A stretch of DNA of 64,000 nt from Glycomyces salinus. GTDB lineage: Bacteria > Actinomycetota > Actinomycetes > Mycobacteriales > Micromonosporaceae. The position numbers were made by a program, and so were the translations under genes. This document shows, in pieces, positions 33,826-44,260 of the stretch (position 1 is its first letter; every line of letters begins with the position of its first letter). The notes below the pieces were generated by a model that was given only the letters and a program-made list of their open reading frames with translations, was not told where the DNA came from and did no database searches. The stretch spans positions 1 to 64,000 of the forward strand of contig NZ_JAELXW010000034.1 of NCBI RefSeq assembly GCF_016428645.1, written 5' to 3'.

Positions 33826-35513
33826 GTCTGACCAGACCCGGCGACCTAGGCGAGCCCGGACCGCTTCCGAACGGCGGCCTGCGCGTCACCCCGCTCGGCG
33901 GCCTGGGGGCCATCGGCCGCAACATGACGCTGTTCGAATACGAGGGGCGCCTGCTGATCGTCGACTGCGGCGTGCTCTTCCCCGACGTCGAGCAGCCCGG
34001 CGTCGACCTGATCCTGCCCGACTTCACGCCCATCCTCGACCGCCTCGACGACATCGAGGCCATCGTCATCACCCACGGGCACGAGGACCACATCGGCGGC
34101 ATCCCGTTCCTGCTCGAGCACAAGAACGACATCCCGCTGGTCGGCTCCAAGTTCTCGGTCGCGCTGGTCGAGGCCAAACTGCGCGAGCGGCGCATCAAGC
34201 CGGTCAGCAGGATCGTCGCCGAGGGCGATTCGGTCGAACTGGGGCCGTTCGGGCTCGAGTTCCTGGCGGTCAACCACTCCATCCCGGACGCGCTGGCCGT
34301 GGCCGTCCGGACCGGCGCCGGACTGGTCCTGCACACCGGCGACTTCAAGATGGACCAGCTGCCGCTGGACGGGCGCATCACCGACCTGGCCGGATTCGCG
34401 CGCATGGGCGACCAGGGCGTCGACCTGCTCCTGTCCGACTCGACCAACGCCGAGGTGCCCGGCTTCGTCACCTCCGAGCGCGAGATCGGCGGGGTGCTGG
34501 AGAACCTGTTCGAGGACGTCCGCGGCCGCATCATCGTCGCGAGCTTCGCCAGCCACGTCCACCGCGTCCAGCAGGTCCTCGACGCCGCGGCCATGCACGG
34601 CCGCAAGGTCGCCTTCGTGGGCCGCTCGATGGTGCGCAACATGGCCATCGCCCGCGACCTGAGCCTGCTCCAGATCCCCGAGGGGCTGCTGGTGAGCATG
34701 GACGAGGCCGTGCGGCTGCCCAACGACGAGATCGTCTATATGTCGACCGGCTCCCAGGGCGAGCCGATGAGCGCGCTGGGCCGCATGGCCTCGGGCGACC
34801 ACCGGCACATCACCGTCGAGCCCGACGACACGATCATCCTGGCCTCCTCGCTGGTGCCCGGCAACGAGACCGCCGTCTACGGCGTGATCAACCGGCTGGC
34901 GCGCACCGGCGCGACGGTCATCCACAAGGACGTGGCGAAGGTCCACGTCTCCGGCCACGCCCCGGCCGGGGAGCTGCTGTACGTGCTCAACTGCGTCAAG
35001 CCGTCCAACATGATCCCGGTGCACGGCGAGGCGCGGCACCTCCAGGCGCACGCGCGGCTGGCGATCGAGTCGGGCGTCCCGGCCGACCAGGTGATCGTGG
35101 TCGAGAACGGCGACGTGGTCGACCTGGTCGACGGCCGGGCCTCGCTGATCGGGCACGTCCCGAACAACCTGATCTACGTCGACGGGCTGTCGGTCGGCGA
35201 CGTCGGCGAGCCGGTCCTGAACGAGCGCCGGATGCTCGGCGACGGCGGCTTCATCGCCGCGACGGTCGTCATCGACTCCGAGAACGGCAAGGTCGTTGGC
35301 GGCCCGACCGTCTCGGCCCGCGGCTTCTCGGAGGACCCGAAGGCGTTCGAGGGCGTCCTGCCGCTGATCGACGAGGCGATGGAACGGGCCGCCGCCGACG
35401 GCGTCACCGAGGCCCACCAGCTCCAGCAGATCCTGCGCCGGACGGTGGGCAAGTGGGTCAACGACACCTACCGCCGCCGCCCGATGATCGTCCCCCACGT
35501 GCTGGAAGTGTGA
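33822..35513 (+). CDS. rnj: Ribonuclease J
   Basis: A 563-residue metallo-beta-lactamase/beta-CASP nuclease with endo- and 5'-3' exonuclease activity in mRNA and rRNA processing. The zinc motif HGHEDH is at residues 85-90; further beta-CASP motifs (DLLLSDSTNAE, ASFASHVHRVQQ, PVHGEARHL) are intact. Translation is coupled to dapA by overlap, the common actinobacterial arrangement. A strong hairpin follows. Confidence 0.96.
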   Translation: MSLTRPGDLGEPGPLPNGGLRVTPLGGLGAIGRNMTLFEYEGRLLIVDCGVLFPDVEQPGVDLILPDFTPILDRLDDIEAIVITHGHEDHIGGIPFLLEHKNDIPLVGSKFSVALVEAKLRERRIKPVSRIVAEGDSVELGPFGLEFLAVNHSIPDALAVAVRTGAGLVLHTGDFKMDQLPLDGRITDLAGFARMGDQGVDLLLSDSTNAEVPGFVTSEREIGGVLENLFEDVRGRIIVASFASHVHRVQQVLDAAAMHGRKVAFVGRSMVRNMAIARDLSLLQIPEGLLVSMDEAVRLPNDEIVYMSTGSQGEPMSALGRMASGDHRHITVEPDDTIILASSLVPGNETAVYGVINRLARTGATVIHKDVAKVHVSGHAPAGELLYVLNCVKPSNMIPVHGEARHLQAHARLAIESGVPADQVIVVENGDVVDLVDGRASLIGHVPNNLIYVDGLSVGDVGEPVLNERRMLGDGGFIAATVVIDSENGKVVGGPTVSARGFSEDPKAFEGVLPLIDEAMERAAADGVTEAHQLQQILRRTVGKWVNDTYRRRPMIVPHVLEV

Positions 35514-35535
35514 GAGCTCACCAGCTTTCGGGGCT

Positions 35536-35570
35536 CCTGCGCGGGCGTGGCGCAGCCACGCCCGCGCAGG
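35536..35570 (+). terminator. rnj terminator, 16-bp perfect hairpin
   Basis: Bases 35536-35551 and 35555-35570 are perfect complements. It directly abuts the TATACT -10 of the next operon, so the hairpin occupies the place of the vapB -35 region. Confidence 0.8.
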
Positions 35571-35576
35571 TATACT
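35571..35576 (+). promoter_or_regulatory. vapB -10 hexamer TATACT, leaderless
   Basis: TATACT ends seven bases before the vapB ATG at 35584, so the mRNA should begin at the start codon. It touches the rnj terminator hairpin. Confidence 0.55.
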
Positions 35577-35583
35577 TTACGGT

Positions 35584-35796
35584 ATGACCATGACGACGAT
35601 CAAAGTACCGAAAGTGCTGAGAGACCGCCTGCATCAGATGGCCTCTCAAGACGGGCTCACGCTCGCCCAGGAGATCGAGCGCCTCATGGAACGAGCCGTC
35701 CCGCGACCGAAGCCCTCCATGGGAATCGCCAGGAGCGACAAGCCGCTGACCGCCGAAGAGATCGACGCTGAACTCGCCGCGGGACTCGGTGAATGA
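35584..35796 (+). CDS. vapB: VapB-type antitoxin
   Basis: A 70-residue antitoxin. Residues 3-40 (TTIKVPKVLRDRLHQMASQDGLT region) form a ribbon-helix-helix dimerisation and DNA-binding domain, and the C-terminal tail would wrap the toxin. Its stop overlaps the vapC start (ATGA), the normal order of antitoxin then toxin. It should repress its own promoter together with VapC. A second ATG two codons in is a possible start. Confidence 0.85.
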   Translation: MTMTTIKVPKVLRDRLHQMASQDGLTLAQEIERLMERAVPRPKPSMGIARSDKPLTAEEIDAELAAGLGE

Positions 35797-36224
35797 GGGC
35801 CACCATCGTCGACACGAGCGCGATCCTGGCGCTGTTCGACAGCGGCTATGAAGAGCACGGTTCGCTGGCTCGAGCAGTGAACGAAGACGACCGGCCACTC
35901 ATCGTCTCCCCGTTCGTGGTGAACGAGGCGGACTACATGCTCCAGCGAAAATACGGAAACGACATCGCGATGCGGCTGCATTCCGATGTCGTCCACGGAG
36001 CCTTCGAGCTCGCGCAATGGAGCTCCATCGAGCACGCTTCGGCGCTCGAGATCATGCGATCATTTCTGGACGATGACTACATCGGCATCGCCGATGCTTC
36101 GAATGTCGTTCTGGCGGACCGATATCGGACCACGGACATTATGACGCTCGATCAGCGGCGTTTCCGGAAGCTGCAACCGATCTGGGGAGCCGACTATTTC
36201 ACGCTCATCCCGTACGACGCCTGA
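35793..36224 (+). CDS. vapC: VapC-type PIN-domain ribonuclease toxin
   Basis: A 143-residue PIN-domain endoribonuclease. The acidic metal-binding residues are all present: Asp7 (VDTSA), Glu45 (VNEAD), Asp101 (ADAS) and Asp120 (LDQRRF). VapC proteins cleave tRNAs or rRNA and arrest growth when the labile antitoxin is lost. Coupled to vapB by a 4-base overlap. A 12-bp hairpin follows the stop. Confidence 0.9.
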   Translation: MRATIVDTSAILALFDSGYEEHGSLARAVNEDDRPLIVSPFVVNEADYMLQRKYGNDIAMRLHSDVVHGAFELAQWSSIEHASALEIMRSFLDDDYIGIADASNVVLADRYRTTDIMTLDQRRFRKLQPIWGADYFTLIPYDA

Positions 36225-36247
36225 CGGTGTTCGGATCGGACCTGACT

Positions 36248-36275
36248 CCGGCCCGGCCGAAAGCGGCCGGGCCGG
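36248..36275. terminator. Bidirectional 12-bp hairpin
   Basis: Bases 36248-36259 and 36264-36275 pair perfectly around AAAG, between the convergent vapC and the proline-rich membrane protein gene. It can end both transcripts. Confidence 0.7.
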
Positions 36276-36287
36276 GCGTGCCGTTCT

Positions 36288-36992
36288 CTATCCGGGGGTG
36301 ACGGTCACCGTCGGGGCCGGGCCCTGGCCCGGTCCGGGGGCCGGGTGTTGCGGGGGCGGGCTCTGGTAGGCCGCCCGGTTCATCTTGACGTGCATGAAGA
36401 ACGTGCTGGCCGCCAGCAGCGCGACCGCGAAGATCATCAGGTATATGCCGCTCTCGGCGGTCACCTCGGTGTCGCTGATGCCTTCGTCGATGCTGTCGTA
36501 CTGGGACAGCATCTCCCGGACCGCGCTGACCGGGTGGTAGGCGAAGGCCGCGGCGAACGTCGCGACGCCCACCGCGGTCATGCGGGCCGGCCAGCGCAGC
36601 GCCTGGCTCCCGGCGGCGCTCAGACCCACCGCCGCCAGCAGCACCACGACCAGCACCACCGTCTCGGCTCCGAGCGCGGCTCCGTTGTTGTCCAGGGAGG
36701 TAAGGCTGTAGAAGGTGTACGAGTCGGTCTCGTCGGATTGGATCGAGATGCGAGGGATCAGCACCGACACGCACATCAGGATCAGCCCGATCAGGGCCAT
36801 CGCCAGTCCCAGCGGCGACGGGCCCTCCCAGGCGCGGCGCGGCGGAGCCATCGGCGGCGGCACGGGCGGCATCTGCCCGGTCGGGATGGGGCCGGTGAAC
36901 TGCTGTCCGGCCGGCGGCGGGGCCATGTCTGGCTGCTGTGAGGGCTGATACTGCTGGGGCTGGGAGGGCTCTGGGGCTGGCATTGAAGTCAC
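36288..36992 (-). CDS. Proline-rich four-helix membrane protein
   Basis: A 234-residue protein of unknown function. The first 50 residues are rich in Pro and Gln and likely cytoplasmic; four TM helices follow, with a loop before TM2 containing SIQSDETDSYTFYSL. The C-terminus is again Pro-rich. The GTG at 36992 is preferred over an ATG three codons later because TAAGAT (37000-37005) ends seven bases before it, implying a leaderless mRNA. Proline-rich N-terminal tails of this kind are common in actinobacterial membrane proteins. Confidence 0.68.
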   Translation of the reverse strand: MTSMPAPEPSQPQQYQPSQQPDMAPPPAGQQFTGPIPTGQMPPVPPPMAPPRRAWEGPSPLGLAMALIGLILMCVSVLIPRISIQSDETDSYTFYSLTSLDNNGAALGAETVVLVVVLLAAVGLSAAGSQALRWPARMTAVGVATFAAAFAYHPVSAVREMLSQYDSIDEGISDTEVTAESGIYLMIFAVALLAASTFFMHVKMNRAAYQSPPPQHPAPGPGQGPAPTVTVTPG

Positions 36993-37036
36993 CGTCCAGA
37001 TCTTACTGGCCCCCGGCCAGGGGCGCGACGCTCGAT

Positions 37037-37738
37037 TCAGGACCGCGGACGGATCGGCAGCGGGTTCGGCGGTTCGACGCGCAGCTCGTTGATCACCATG
37101 TCCGACGGGGCGTCCAGCACGCTCGCGATGGTCGCGGCGATCGAGTCCGGGCTGGTGGCGCGCCGCGGGTCGTAGTCGGAGTCGTGTCTCTCGCGCACGT
37201 GGCGCTGCATGTCGGTGTCGAAGTGCGAGGGGAAGACGGACGTCACCCGAACCCCGGCGGCCTTCTCCTCGGCGCGCAGCGAGTCGGCCAGTGCCCGCAG
37301 CCCGTGCTTGCTCGCCGCGTACGAGCTCCACTTGGGCCCGGCGACCAGCCCGGCCCCGGAGTTGACGAACACCACGTGGCCGCGCGCGTTCCGCAGCGCC
37401 GGGAGCAGCAGCCGCGTCAGCTCGGCCGGGGCGACCAGGTTCACCGTCAGCGAGTCCTGCCACCGCTCGAGCTCGGTCCCGCCGACCGTGGCGATGTGGG
37501 CGATCCCGGCATTGTGGACCAGGGCGTCCAGCAGATCGATCCCGGCCGCCTCGGCCGCCGCCGCGAGGCTCTCGGGCCGGGAGAGGTCGGCGATGAGTGC
37601 CTTCGCGTACGGGAGGCCCTTCAGGGCGTCCTCGTCGCGGGCGTGGGCGATCACCCTGTCGCCGCGCGCGGAGAGCAGCTCTGCCAGGGTTCGCCCGAGG
37701 CCGCGTCCCGCGCCGGTCACCAGAATCGTTCTCGACAT
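37037..37738 (-). CDS. SDR family oxidoreductase
   Basis: A 233-residue short-chain dehydrogenase/reductase with TGAGRGLG (residues 8-15), HNAG and the catalytic YAASK. Substrate unknown. TAGGCT (37746-37751, minus strand) ends seven bases before the ATG, so the mRNA is probably leaderless. It is divergent from ftsK. Confidence 0.9.
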   Translation of the reverse strand: MSRTILVTGAGRGLGRTLAELLSARGDRVIAHARDEDALKGLPYAKALIADLSRPESLAAAAEAAGIDLLDALVHNAGIAHIATVGGTELERWQDSLTVNLVAPAELTRLLLPALRNARGHVVFVNSGAGLVAGPKWSSYAASKHGLRALADSLRAEEKAAGVRVTSVFPSHFDTDMQRHVRERHDSDYDPRRATSPDSIAATIASVLDAPSDMVINELRVEPPNPLPIRPRS

Positions 37739-37745
37739 GCGCTAG

Positions 37746-37804
37746 AGCCTAGCTCGACCGATCGGCATCGGTGCCGGTGTCGATGCACGCGGCAGCGGTA
37801 ACGT
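37746..37804. promoter_or_regulatory. Divergent leaderless promoters of SDR and ftsK
   Basis: TAGGCT on the minus strand (37746-37751) and TAACGT on the plus strand (37799-37804) each end seven bases before the start codon of the SDR gene and ftsK respectively. Confidence 0.5.
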
Positions 37805-37811
37805 ATGGGGA

Positions 37812-40373
37812 ATGATGGCGAAGACTTCCGGGAAGGCGCGCAAGGCGGCGGCCAAGCGGTCCTCGTCGGCCAAGCGGAAGCCCACCGCTAAGAAGTCGGC
37901 GAAGAGAGCGGTCAAGAAGACGGCCAAGCGGGCGCCAGCTCAGCGAGGCAAGAGCACGACGGCCAAGGCCGCCGCGAAGAAGCGCCGTGCCGACGCCATC
38001 CCGGGCCCGATCGAGGCCGGCGGGATGGCGCTGCGCGGTCTGTGGGTCGGCACCGCCCGCGCGACCGGATGGGTGGCCCGCTCGGTCGGCAAGGAGGCCG
38101 CCACCGCCCGCGGGATCGACCCGGCCCACCGCCGCGACGGCCTGGGGCTGCTCTTGATCGCGGCGGCCATCGTGCTGGCGATGGCCGTGTGGTTCGACGT
38201 GGCCGGTCCCATCGGCGAGCATCTCGCCTTCGGTCTGGACTGGGGCCTCGGCCTGGCCACCCGCGTGCTGCCGGTGCTGCTGGTCCTGTGGGGACTGCGC
38301 GTGATGCGCCACAAGCCGCCCGAGGAGGCCCACGGCCGCTCCCTGGTCGGCTGGACGGCGATCTGGCTCGCCAGCCTCGGTCTGCTGCACATCATCTCCG
38401 GCCTGCCGGTCGATCTGGACGACCGCATGGCCGGGGGCGGCCAGATCGGTTGGATCATCGGCGGCGGCCTGGCCCTGGGCGTTTCGGCCTACGCGGCCTT
38501 CCCGCTGCTGGTCCTGCTGCTGCTGTTCGGCGTGCTGGTCGCCACCGCCACTCCGGTCAACCAGATCCCGGCCCGGCTCGTCCGGCTCTGGGAACTGGCC
38601 ACCGGCAAGGTCGAATCCTACGAGGACACCGAGGACGCCGAAGGGGAGCGGCCGATGACGCGCCGCCAGAGCCGGGCGGCCAAGAAACTCCAGGAAGAGG
38701 AGGCCCGCAACGTCCACCGCGCCACCACGGTCCTGCCGCGGCTGGCGCCCGAGGAGGTCCCCGAGCTCAACGCCGAGCCCGCCGCGGACCGGGAGACCAC
38801 CGCGATCCCCGAGCCGGTCAGGGAGCCGCCCAAGCACACCCCGCCACCGAAGAAGGTCGAGCAGCCGACCCTCTCCGAAGGCTCGGCCGCCATGGACGGC
38901 GACTACGTGCGCCCGCCGCTGAAACTGCTCCCGAGCGGCCCGGCCGCCAAGAAGCGCTCGAAGGCCAACGAGACGGTCATCGCCGCCCTCCAGGAGGTCT
39001 TCGAGCAGTTCAACGTGGACGCCGCGGTCACCGGGTTCACCCGCGGCCCGACCGTCACCCGCTACGAGATCGAGCTGGGACCGGCCGTCAAGGTCGAGCG
39101 GATCATCCAGCTGTCCAAGAACATCGCCTACGCGGTCAAGAGCCCCGACATCCGCATCATCAACCCGATCCCGGGCAAGAGCGCGGTCGGCGTCGAGATC
39201 CCCAACACCGATCGCGAGGACGTGGCCCTGGGCGACGTGCTGCGCAGCGACCTGGCCGCCTCCGACGACCACCCGATGATCGTGGGTCTGGGCAAGGACG
39301 TCGAGGGCGGCTACATCCTCACCAATCTGACGAAGACTCCTCACATGCTGATCGCCGGCGCCACCGGCTCGGGCAAATCCAGCTGCATCAACACCCTCCT
39401 GGGGTCGCTGCTGATGCGCTCGACCCCCGAGCAGGTCCGGCTCCTCCTGATCGACCCCAAGCGGGTCGAGCTGACCCAGTACGAGGGCATCCCGCACCTG
39501 GTCCACCCGATCGTGACCAACCCGAAGAAGGCCTCGGACGCGCTCCAGTGGGTGGTCAAGGAGATGGACATGCGGTACGAGGACCTCGCCAAGGCCGGGG
39601 TCCGCAACATCGACGACTTCAACCGCAAGGTCCGCTCCGGCGAGCTCAAGGCCGAGCCGGACGCCGAGCGCGAGCTGCGGCCCCACCCGTACCTGCTGGT
39701 GATCGTCGACGAGCTGGCCGACCTGATGATGGTCGCCGCCCGCGACGTCGAGGAGTCGGTCGTGCGCATCACCCAGCTGGCCCGGGCCGCCGGGATCCAC
39801 CTGGTGCTGGCGACGCAGCGGCCCTCGGTCGACGTGGTGACCGGGCTGATCAAGGCCAACGTGCCCTCGCGGCTGGCGTTCTCGACCTCGTCGCTGGCCG
39901 ATTCGCGGGTCATCCTCGACCAGCCGGGGGCCGAGAAGCTGGTCGGGCGCGGCGACGGCCTGTTCCTGCCGATGGGCGCCTCCAAGCCCGAGCGCATCCA
40001 GGGGGCCTGGGTCGGCGACGACGAGATCGAGAAGATCGTCGCGCACGCCAAGGACCAGATGGAGCCGCACTACATCGAGGAGGTCACCGCGCCCCCGGGG
40101 GAGAAGCGGGACATCGACCCCGACATCGGCGACGACCTGGAGGTGCTGTGCCAGGCGGTCGAGCAGGTCGTGACCACCCAGTTCGGCTCTACCTCGATGC
40201 TCCAGCGCAAGCTCCGGGTCGGCTTCGCCAAGGCCGGGCGCCTGATGGACCTGATGGAGACGCGCGGCGTCGTCGGGCCGTCCGAGGGCACCAAGGCCCG
40301 CGACGTGCTGGTCAAGCCCGAGGAGCTCGACGGCGTGATCGCCTCCATTCGCGGCGAGCCGGCCGGCCCCTAG
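37812..40373 (+). CDS. ftsK: DNA translocase FtsK
   Basis: An 853-residue septal DNA pump that clears chromosome ends during division. Residues 1-60 are very rich in Lys and Ala, followed by about four TM helices (110-250), a charged linker, the RecA-like motor with Walker A GATGSGKS at 516-523 and [10 protein letters not shown] as Walker B, and a C-terminal gamma winged helix ([16 protein letters not shown]) that reads orientation sequences. The Lys/Ala-rich start is typical of actinobacteria. The stop is eight bases from the convergent lipoprotein stop. Confidence 0.97.
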   Translation: MMAKTSGKARKAAAKRSSSAKRKPTAKKSAKRAVKKTAKRAPAQRGKSTTAKAAAKKRRADAIPGPIEAGGMALRGLWVGTARATGWVARSVGKEAATARGIDPAHRRDGLGLLLIAAAIVLAMAVWFDVAGPIGEHLAFGLDWGLGLATRVLPVLLVLWGLRVMRHKPPEEAHGRSLVGWTAIWLASLGLLHIISGLPVDLDDRMAGGGQIGWIIGGGLALGVSAYAAFPLLVLLLLFGVLVATATPVNQIPARLVRLWELATGKVESYEDTEDAEGERPMTRRQSRAAKKLQEEEARNVHRATTVLPRLAPEEVPELNAEPAADRETTAIPEPVREPPKHTPPPKKVEQPTLSEGSAAMDGDYVRPPLKLLPSGPAAKKRSKANETVIAALQEVFEQFNVDAAVTGFTRGPTVTRYEIELGPAVKVERIIQLSKNIAYAVKSPDIRIINPIPGKSAVGVEIPNTDREDVALGDVLRSDLAASDDHPMIVGLGKDVEGGYILTNLTKTPHMLIAGATGSGKSSCINTLLGSLLMRSTPEQVRLLLIDPKRVELTQYEGIPHLVHPIVTNPKKASDALQWVVKEMDMRYEDLAKAGVRNIDDFNRKVRSGELKAEPDAERELRPHPYLLVIVDELADLMMVAARDVEESVVRITQLARAAGIHLVLATQRPSVDVVTGLIKANVPSRLAFSTSSLADSRVILDQPGAEKLVGRGDGLFLPMGASKPERIQGAWVGDDEIEKIVAHAKDQMEPHYIEEVTAPPGEKRDIDPDIGDDLEVLCQAVEQVVTTQFGSTSMLQRKLRVGFAKAGRLMDLMETRGVVGPSEGTKARDVLVKPEELDGVIASIRGEPAGP

Positions 40374-40381
40374 GACGGCCT

Positions 40382-41479
40382 CTAAGTGAAGTCGACCGAG
40401 ATGTCGTGGTTCTCGTCGCCGCTGATGTTCATGTCGACGCCGTGCTCGGTCCACTCGATCACACCGTCCGGATGGAACGAGAGGTCGAACTCCAGGGCAT
40501 CGGCCGGGACGTCGTATACCAGGGTGAAGTAGCGGCCGATGTCGCCGCCCTCCCACTCCTCGTCGGTGTGGTCGACGCTGGAGGGGGCCAGCTCGCCGTC
40601 GGGGCCCTCGACCTTGAGGACCTCTTCGGCGTCGATGTCCCAGATCAGGTCCAGTTCGGCCGATTCGCGCCACCACACGAACTCGATGGTCAGCCGGGCC
40701 CGGTCGTTCTCGGCCAGCCAGCCCTCGGTCTCGTTGTAGACCGACCGGTCGACCACGAACGAGGTCGAGTAGCCCCACCGGTCGAGGCTGTACTCGTAGC
40801 CGCCTTCGGACTTGGAGGCGCTGACCTCGTTCTCCACCCAGTCGGTGGTGATGGTCTGCCGCGAGCCGTGGTAGAGCGCTTCGATCAGTCCCTCGCGGGT
40901 GCGTTCACGCAGGTCGATCGATTGGACGCGCTCGGAGTCGTCGACGGTCAGCGAGATCGGGGCGTCCTTCTCGACGACGGTGAAGTAGGCCGCGCCGGGG
41001 GCCGGGGCCTCGCCGTCGAAGCTCCATTCGCGTTCGCCGACGCTCAGCGTGGCCGTCAGCTCGGTGTCGCCGTCCACCTGGAGCGGGGCCTCCACCTCCG
41101 GTTCGGGCGCGAACTGGATGAGCGCGAACTCGTACCCGGCCGGGGGCGGGTACAGCGCCTCGTCGTCGCCGAACAGGAGCCGGGTCTGGTAGCCGTCGGG
41201 GAACTCCTCGAAGGTCGCGACGCAGTCGACCTGCAGCGCGAAGTGCGGCCCGATGAGGGTGCCCTCCTCGGCGGGGAGGCGGTAATCGTCTCCGTCGGGG
41301 CACACCGATTCGGTCGCCTCGGTGTTGTCGAAACTGTATCCGGCGCTGGTGTTGAGGGTCCCGGACGGGACGTCGCCGCAGGCCGAGACGGCGAGCGCTC
41401 CGGCGGCGGCGAGGGCGAGCAGGGGGGCGCGTCTGCGGCCGGCATGGGCCTGGGCACTGGCGTTGCCGATGGGGGACAT
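40382..41479 (-). CDS. Putative lipoprotein, unknown family
   Basis: A 365-residue secreted lipoprotein: basic N-region, hydrophobic core and lipobox AVSAC (Cys34). The mature part is acidic, rich in Trp and Tyr, and reads like beta-sheet domains; I recognise no family. TAGGCT (41486-41491, minus) ends six bases before the ATG, so it is probably leaderless. It lies between ftsK and rimO, divergent from rimO. Confidence 0.72.
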   Translation of the reverse strand: MSPIGNASAQAHAGRRRAPLLALAAAGALAVSACGDVPSGTLNTSAGYSFDNTEATESVCPDGDDYRLPAEEGTLIGPHFALQVDCVATFEEFPDGYQTRLLFGDDEALYPPPAGYEFALIQFAPEPEVEAPLQVDGDTELTATLSVGEREWSFDGEAPAPGAAYFTVVEKDAPISLTVDDSERVQSIDLRERTREGLIEALYHGSRQTITTDWVENEVSASKSEGGYEYSLDRWGYSTSFVVDRSVYNETEGWLAENDRARLTIEFVWWRESAELDLIWDIDAEEVLKVEGPDGELAPSSVDHTDEEWEGGDIGRYFTLVYDVPADALEFDLSFHPDGVIEWTEHGVDMNISGDENHDISVDFT

Positions 41480-41485
41480 AGGACC

Positions 41486-41491
41486 AGCCTA
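41486..41491 (-). promoter_or_regulatory. -10 hexamer TAGGCT of the lipoprotein gene
   Basis: TAGGCT on the minus strand ends six bases before the ATG at 41479. Confidence 0.5.
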
Positions 41492-41629
41492 TGGCATGGC
41501 CGCAAGGCTGGGGCCGCATCGTACAGGAGGACGAGCTTCGCCGCGCATATCGCCACGCGGAGGGGTGTAAAAATGTGGCCCCGGCCGCCGCGCGGCGACG
41601 GACGGGGCGCCGGTGGGTACGCTTTTGTG

Positions 41630-43078
41630 GTGTCAACAGCTCAACCGCCCGCAAAGACCGTAGCGGTCCTCACACTCGGCTGCGCCCGGAACGAGACCGA
41701 CTCCGAGGAGCTGGCCGCGCGGCTGGCGGCCGGCGGGTGGAGCGTGACCGGCGACGGCGAGAACGCCGACGTGGTCATGGTCAACACCTGCGGCTTCATC
41801 GAGCAGGCCAAGGCCGAGTCCATTGACGTGCTCCTCGACGCCTCCCAGACCGGCGCGAAGGTCGTGGCCACCGGCTGCATGGCCGAGCGCTACGGCACCG
41901 AGCTGGCCGAGAGCCTGCCCGAGGCCGACGCCGTGCTCGGCTTCGACCACTACCCGGACATGGCCGCCCGCCTCGACGACATCCTGGCCGGGAAGCACCT
42001 GGACTCGCACCGGCCCGGCGACCGCCGCAAACTCCTGCCGCTGTCCCCGGTCGACCGGCAGGCCGCGGCCACGGTCGTTCCCGGCCACACTCGGGCGGAG
42101 CAGGCCGAGGCCGCCGCCGACTTCGCCGGGGCCCCCGCCCACCTGTCGGTGGTGCGCAAGCGCCTGTCGACCGGCCCGGTCGCGAACCTGAAGATCGCCT
42201 CCGGGTGCGACCGCCGTTGCTCGTTCTGCGCCATCCCGTCCTTCCGGGGCTCGTTCGTCTCCCGCACCCCCGAGGAGATCGTCGCCGAGGCCGCGTGGCT
42301 GGCCGGGGACGGGGTCAAGGAGCTCAACCTGGTCTCGGAGAACACCACCTCCTACGGCAAGGACCTGTCGGACCCGGACGCGCTCGAGCGCGTCCTTGAG
42401 GGCCTGGCCGGGATCGACGGCATCGAGTGGATCCGCCTGTCCTACCTCCAGCCGGCCGAGCTGCGGCCGGGCCTGATCGAGGCCATGTCCCGCATCGACA
42501 AGGTCGTGCCCTACTTCGACCTGTCCTTCCAGCACGCCTCGGCGAAGGTGCTGCGCCGCATGCGCCGGTTCGGGTCGACCGAGAACTTCCTGGCCCTGCT
42601 CGAGCAGATCCGCTCCCGCGCTCCCGAGGCCGGTGCCCGCACCAACGTCATCGTCGGCTTCCCGGGCGAGACCGAGGACGACTTCGAGGAGCTGATCCGG
42701 TTCCTGTCCGAGGCCCGGCTCGACGCCACCGGCGTGTTCGCCTACTCCGACGAGGACGGCACCGAGGCGGTCGGCCTCGACGGCCACCTCGACCAGGACG
42801 TGGTCGACGAGCGGGTCACACGCGTGTCGATGCTGGTCGACGAGCTGGTCAGCCAGCGGGCCGCCGACCGGGTGGGCCAGACCGTGACCGTCCTGGTCGA
42901 ATCGGTGGCGGATGACGGCGTGGACGGGCGCGCGGCCCACCAGGCCCCGGAGGTCGACGGCTCGGTCGCGCTGGTCGGCGAGGTCGACCACCTGCGCGTC
43001 GGCGACTTCGTGACCGCGAAGGTGGTCGACTCGAACGGGGTCGACCTGGTAGCCGAGGTCCTGGAGGAGCCCCGGTGA
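41630..43078 (+). CDS. rimO: Ribosomal protein S12 methylthiotransferase
   Basis: A 482-residue radical-SAM enzyme adding a methylthio group to an Asp of ribosomal protein S12. The N-terminal domain carries three cluster cysteines ([25 protein letters not shown]); the radical-SAM cluster is C193-x3-C197-x2-C200 in [13 protein letters not shown]; a TRAM domain ends the chain. Of two adjacent GTG codons the second (41630) is chosen, since TACGCT ends six bases before it. The frame stays open far upstream, but only this part is a gene. The stop overlaps the pgsA GTG. Confidence 0.94.
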   Translation: MSTAQPPAKTVAVLTLGCARNETDSEELAARLAAGGWSVTGDGENADVVMVNTCGFIEQAKAESIDVLLDASQTGAKVVATGCMAERYGTELAESLPEADAVLGFDHYPDMAARLDDILAGKHLDSHRPGDRRKLLPLSPVDRQAAATVVPGHTRAEQAEAAADFAGAPAHLSVVRKRLSTGPVANLKIASGCDRRCSFCAIPSFRGSFVSRTPEEIVAEAAWLAGDGVKELNLVSENTTSYGKDLSDPDALERVLEGLAGIDGIEWIRLSYLQPAELRPGLIEAMSRIDKVVPYFDLSFQHASAKVLRRMRRFGSTENFLALLEQIRSRAPEAGARTNVIVGFPGETEDDFEELIRFLSEARLDATGVFAYSDEDGTEAVGLDGHLDQDVVDERVTRVSMLVDELVSQRAADRVGQTVTVLVESVADDGVDGRAAHQAPEVDGSVALVGEVDHLRVGDFVTAKVVDSNGVDLVAEVLEEPR

Positions 43079-43656
43079 GGTCCGAGTCCCGGCCGGTGTC
43101 GCCGTGGAACATCGCCAATGTGGTGACCGTGGCCCGGATCTTCCTGGTCCCGGTCTTCGCGGTGTTCGTGGTCCTCTCCGGCATGGAGGACTCGGCGTGG
43201 CGGATGCTGGCCGCGGCACTGTTCGTGTTCATTTCGGCGACCGACTTCGTCGACGGCTGGCTGGCGCGCTCGCGGGGCCTGGTCACCGAGTTCGGCAAGC
43301 TCGCCGACCCGATCGCCGACAAGGCGCTGATCGGGACCGCGTTGGTCCTGCTGAGCTTCTACGACGCCCTCCTGTGGTGGGTGACGGCGCTGATCCTGTT
43401 GCGCGAGTTGGGGATCACCGCGCTGCGCGTGGCCGTGCTCAAGCACGCGGTCATCGCGGCCGGGCGCGGCGGCAAGCTCAAGACGGTGCTGCAGATCGCG
43501 GCCGTGGCCTGGTACCTGTGGCCGTGGCCCGAGCCGCTGGACGCGGTGGGTCCGTGGCTGATGGGGGCTGCGCTGCTCCTCACTGTCGGAACGGGAATCG
43601 ATTACCTCTGGAAAGCCTTTAAATTGAGGAGGGGTGACGCGGGCCGGACGCGCTAG
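43075..43656 (+). CDS. pgsA: CDP-diacylglycerol-glycerol-3-phosphate 3-phosphatidyltransferase
   Basis: A 193-residue integral membrane enzyme of phosphatidylglycerol synthesis. The CDP-alcohol phosphotransferase motif runs from Asp57 to Asp82 (D57-x2-D60-G-x2-A-R, then G74, D78, D82) and is complete. Several TM helices surround it. GTG start overlapping the rimO stop (GTGA), so translation is coupled. A cinA gene usually lies next in related genomes but is missing here. Confidence 0.93.
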   Translation: MRSESRPVSPWNIANVVTVARIFLVPVFAVFVVLSGMEDSAWRMLAAALFVFISATDFVDGWLARSRGLVTEFGKLADPIADKALIGTALVLLSFYDALLWWVTALILLRELGITALRVAVLKHAVIAAGRGGKLKTVLQIAAVAWYLWPWPEPLDAVGPWLMGAALLLTVGTGIDYLWKAFKLRRGDAGRTR

Positions 43657-43659
43657 GCT
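43633..43659 (+). promoter_or_regulatory. Candidate clgR promoter overlapping the pgsA stop
   Basis: GTGACG (43633-43638), a 15-base gap and TAGGCT (43654-43659) lie at the pgsA end; the TAG of TAGGCT is the pgsA stop codon. Transcription would begin near 43666, giving a leader of about 47 bases with GGAGGAG. Confidence 0.4.
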
Positions 43660-43712
43660 TGCAGAACCCACTTAGGCTCGATGAGAGCGAACGCGGCGTG
43701 GAGGAGAGTTCG

Positions 43713-44144
43713 ATGGTCTTGTTGCGGGAACTGCTGGGGGAGACCCTGCGACGACGCCGCCGCGCCCAGAAGCGCACGCTGCGGGATGTGTCCAAGCAGG
43801 CCAACGTGAGTCTGGGATACCTTTCGGAGATCGAGCGGGGGCACAAGGAGCCGTCGAGCGAGCTGCTGGCGAGCGTCTGCGGGGCGCTGCGAGTGCGGCT
43901 GTCCGAGGTTCTGGCCGAGGTCTCGCTGGAGGTCGCCGCGCATGAGCGGGGCGCCGACGGGCCGAGCCGTCAGGTCGCGGTCCTGCCGCTGCCGCGGGAT
44001 GCCGAGTCCGGCAAGGACACCCCCGATGAGCAGGCCCGACGTCGTCGCCCCGTGCCGCCCGGCGCGCCCGCTTCCATCGCGCAGGTCCGGTCTCGGCATC
44101 GTTGTGGCGAGGTGACCGATTCGGTCCTCCGCACGGCTGCCTGA
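43713..44144 (+). CDS. clgR: ClgR-type XRE transcriptional regulator
   Basis: A 143-residue activator. The helix-turn-helix is nearly the family consensus ([35 protein letters not shown] region). ClgR activates clp protease genes and, in mycobacteria, the psp envelope-stress genes. The ATG giving MVLLREL with GGAGGAG upstream is used; an in-frame TTG 54 bases earlier lies in the promoter. Its position between pgsA and pspA matches the mycobacterial clgR-pspA-pspM order. Confidence 0.88.
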   Translation: MVLLRELLGETLRRRRRAQKRTLRDVSKQANVSLGYLSEIERGHKEPSSELLASVCGALRVRLSEVLAEVSLEVAAHERGADGPSRQVAVLPLPRDAESGKDTPDEQARRRRPVPPGAPASIAQVRSRHRCGEVTDSVLRTAA

Positions 44145-44260
44145 GGGCGACCGATGATGTAGTTTTGGCTCATGAACCGGTCACCCTGGCGCGCATTCGT
44201 GGCGGGGATGTCCGACACTATAGGGAAGTCGGCGTTTACATCACCGGAAGGACCCCGATA

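Noticed and set aside
38042-41629. A 3.6-kb open frame upstream of and continuous with rimO
   Set aside because: It overlaps ftsK in another frame and the lipoprotein gene antisense; the translation is Arg/Pro/Gly-rich with no domains. Only the part from 41630 shows RimO homology.
43657-43712. ClgR operator upstream of clgR (partial GTTCGC match)
   Set aside because: One half-site only (GAACGC region); the second half departs from consensus.
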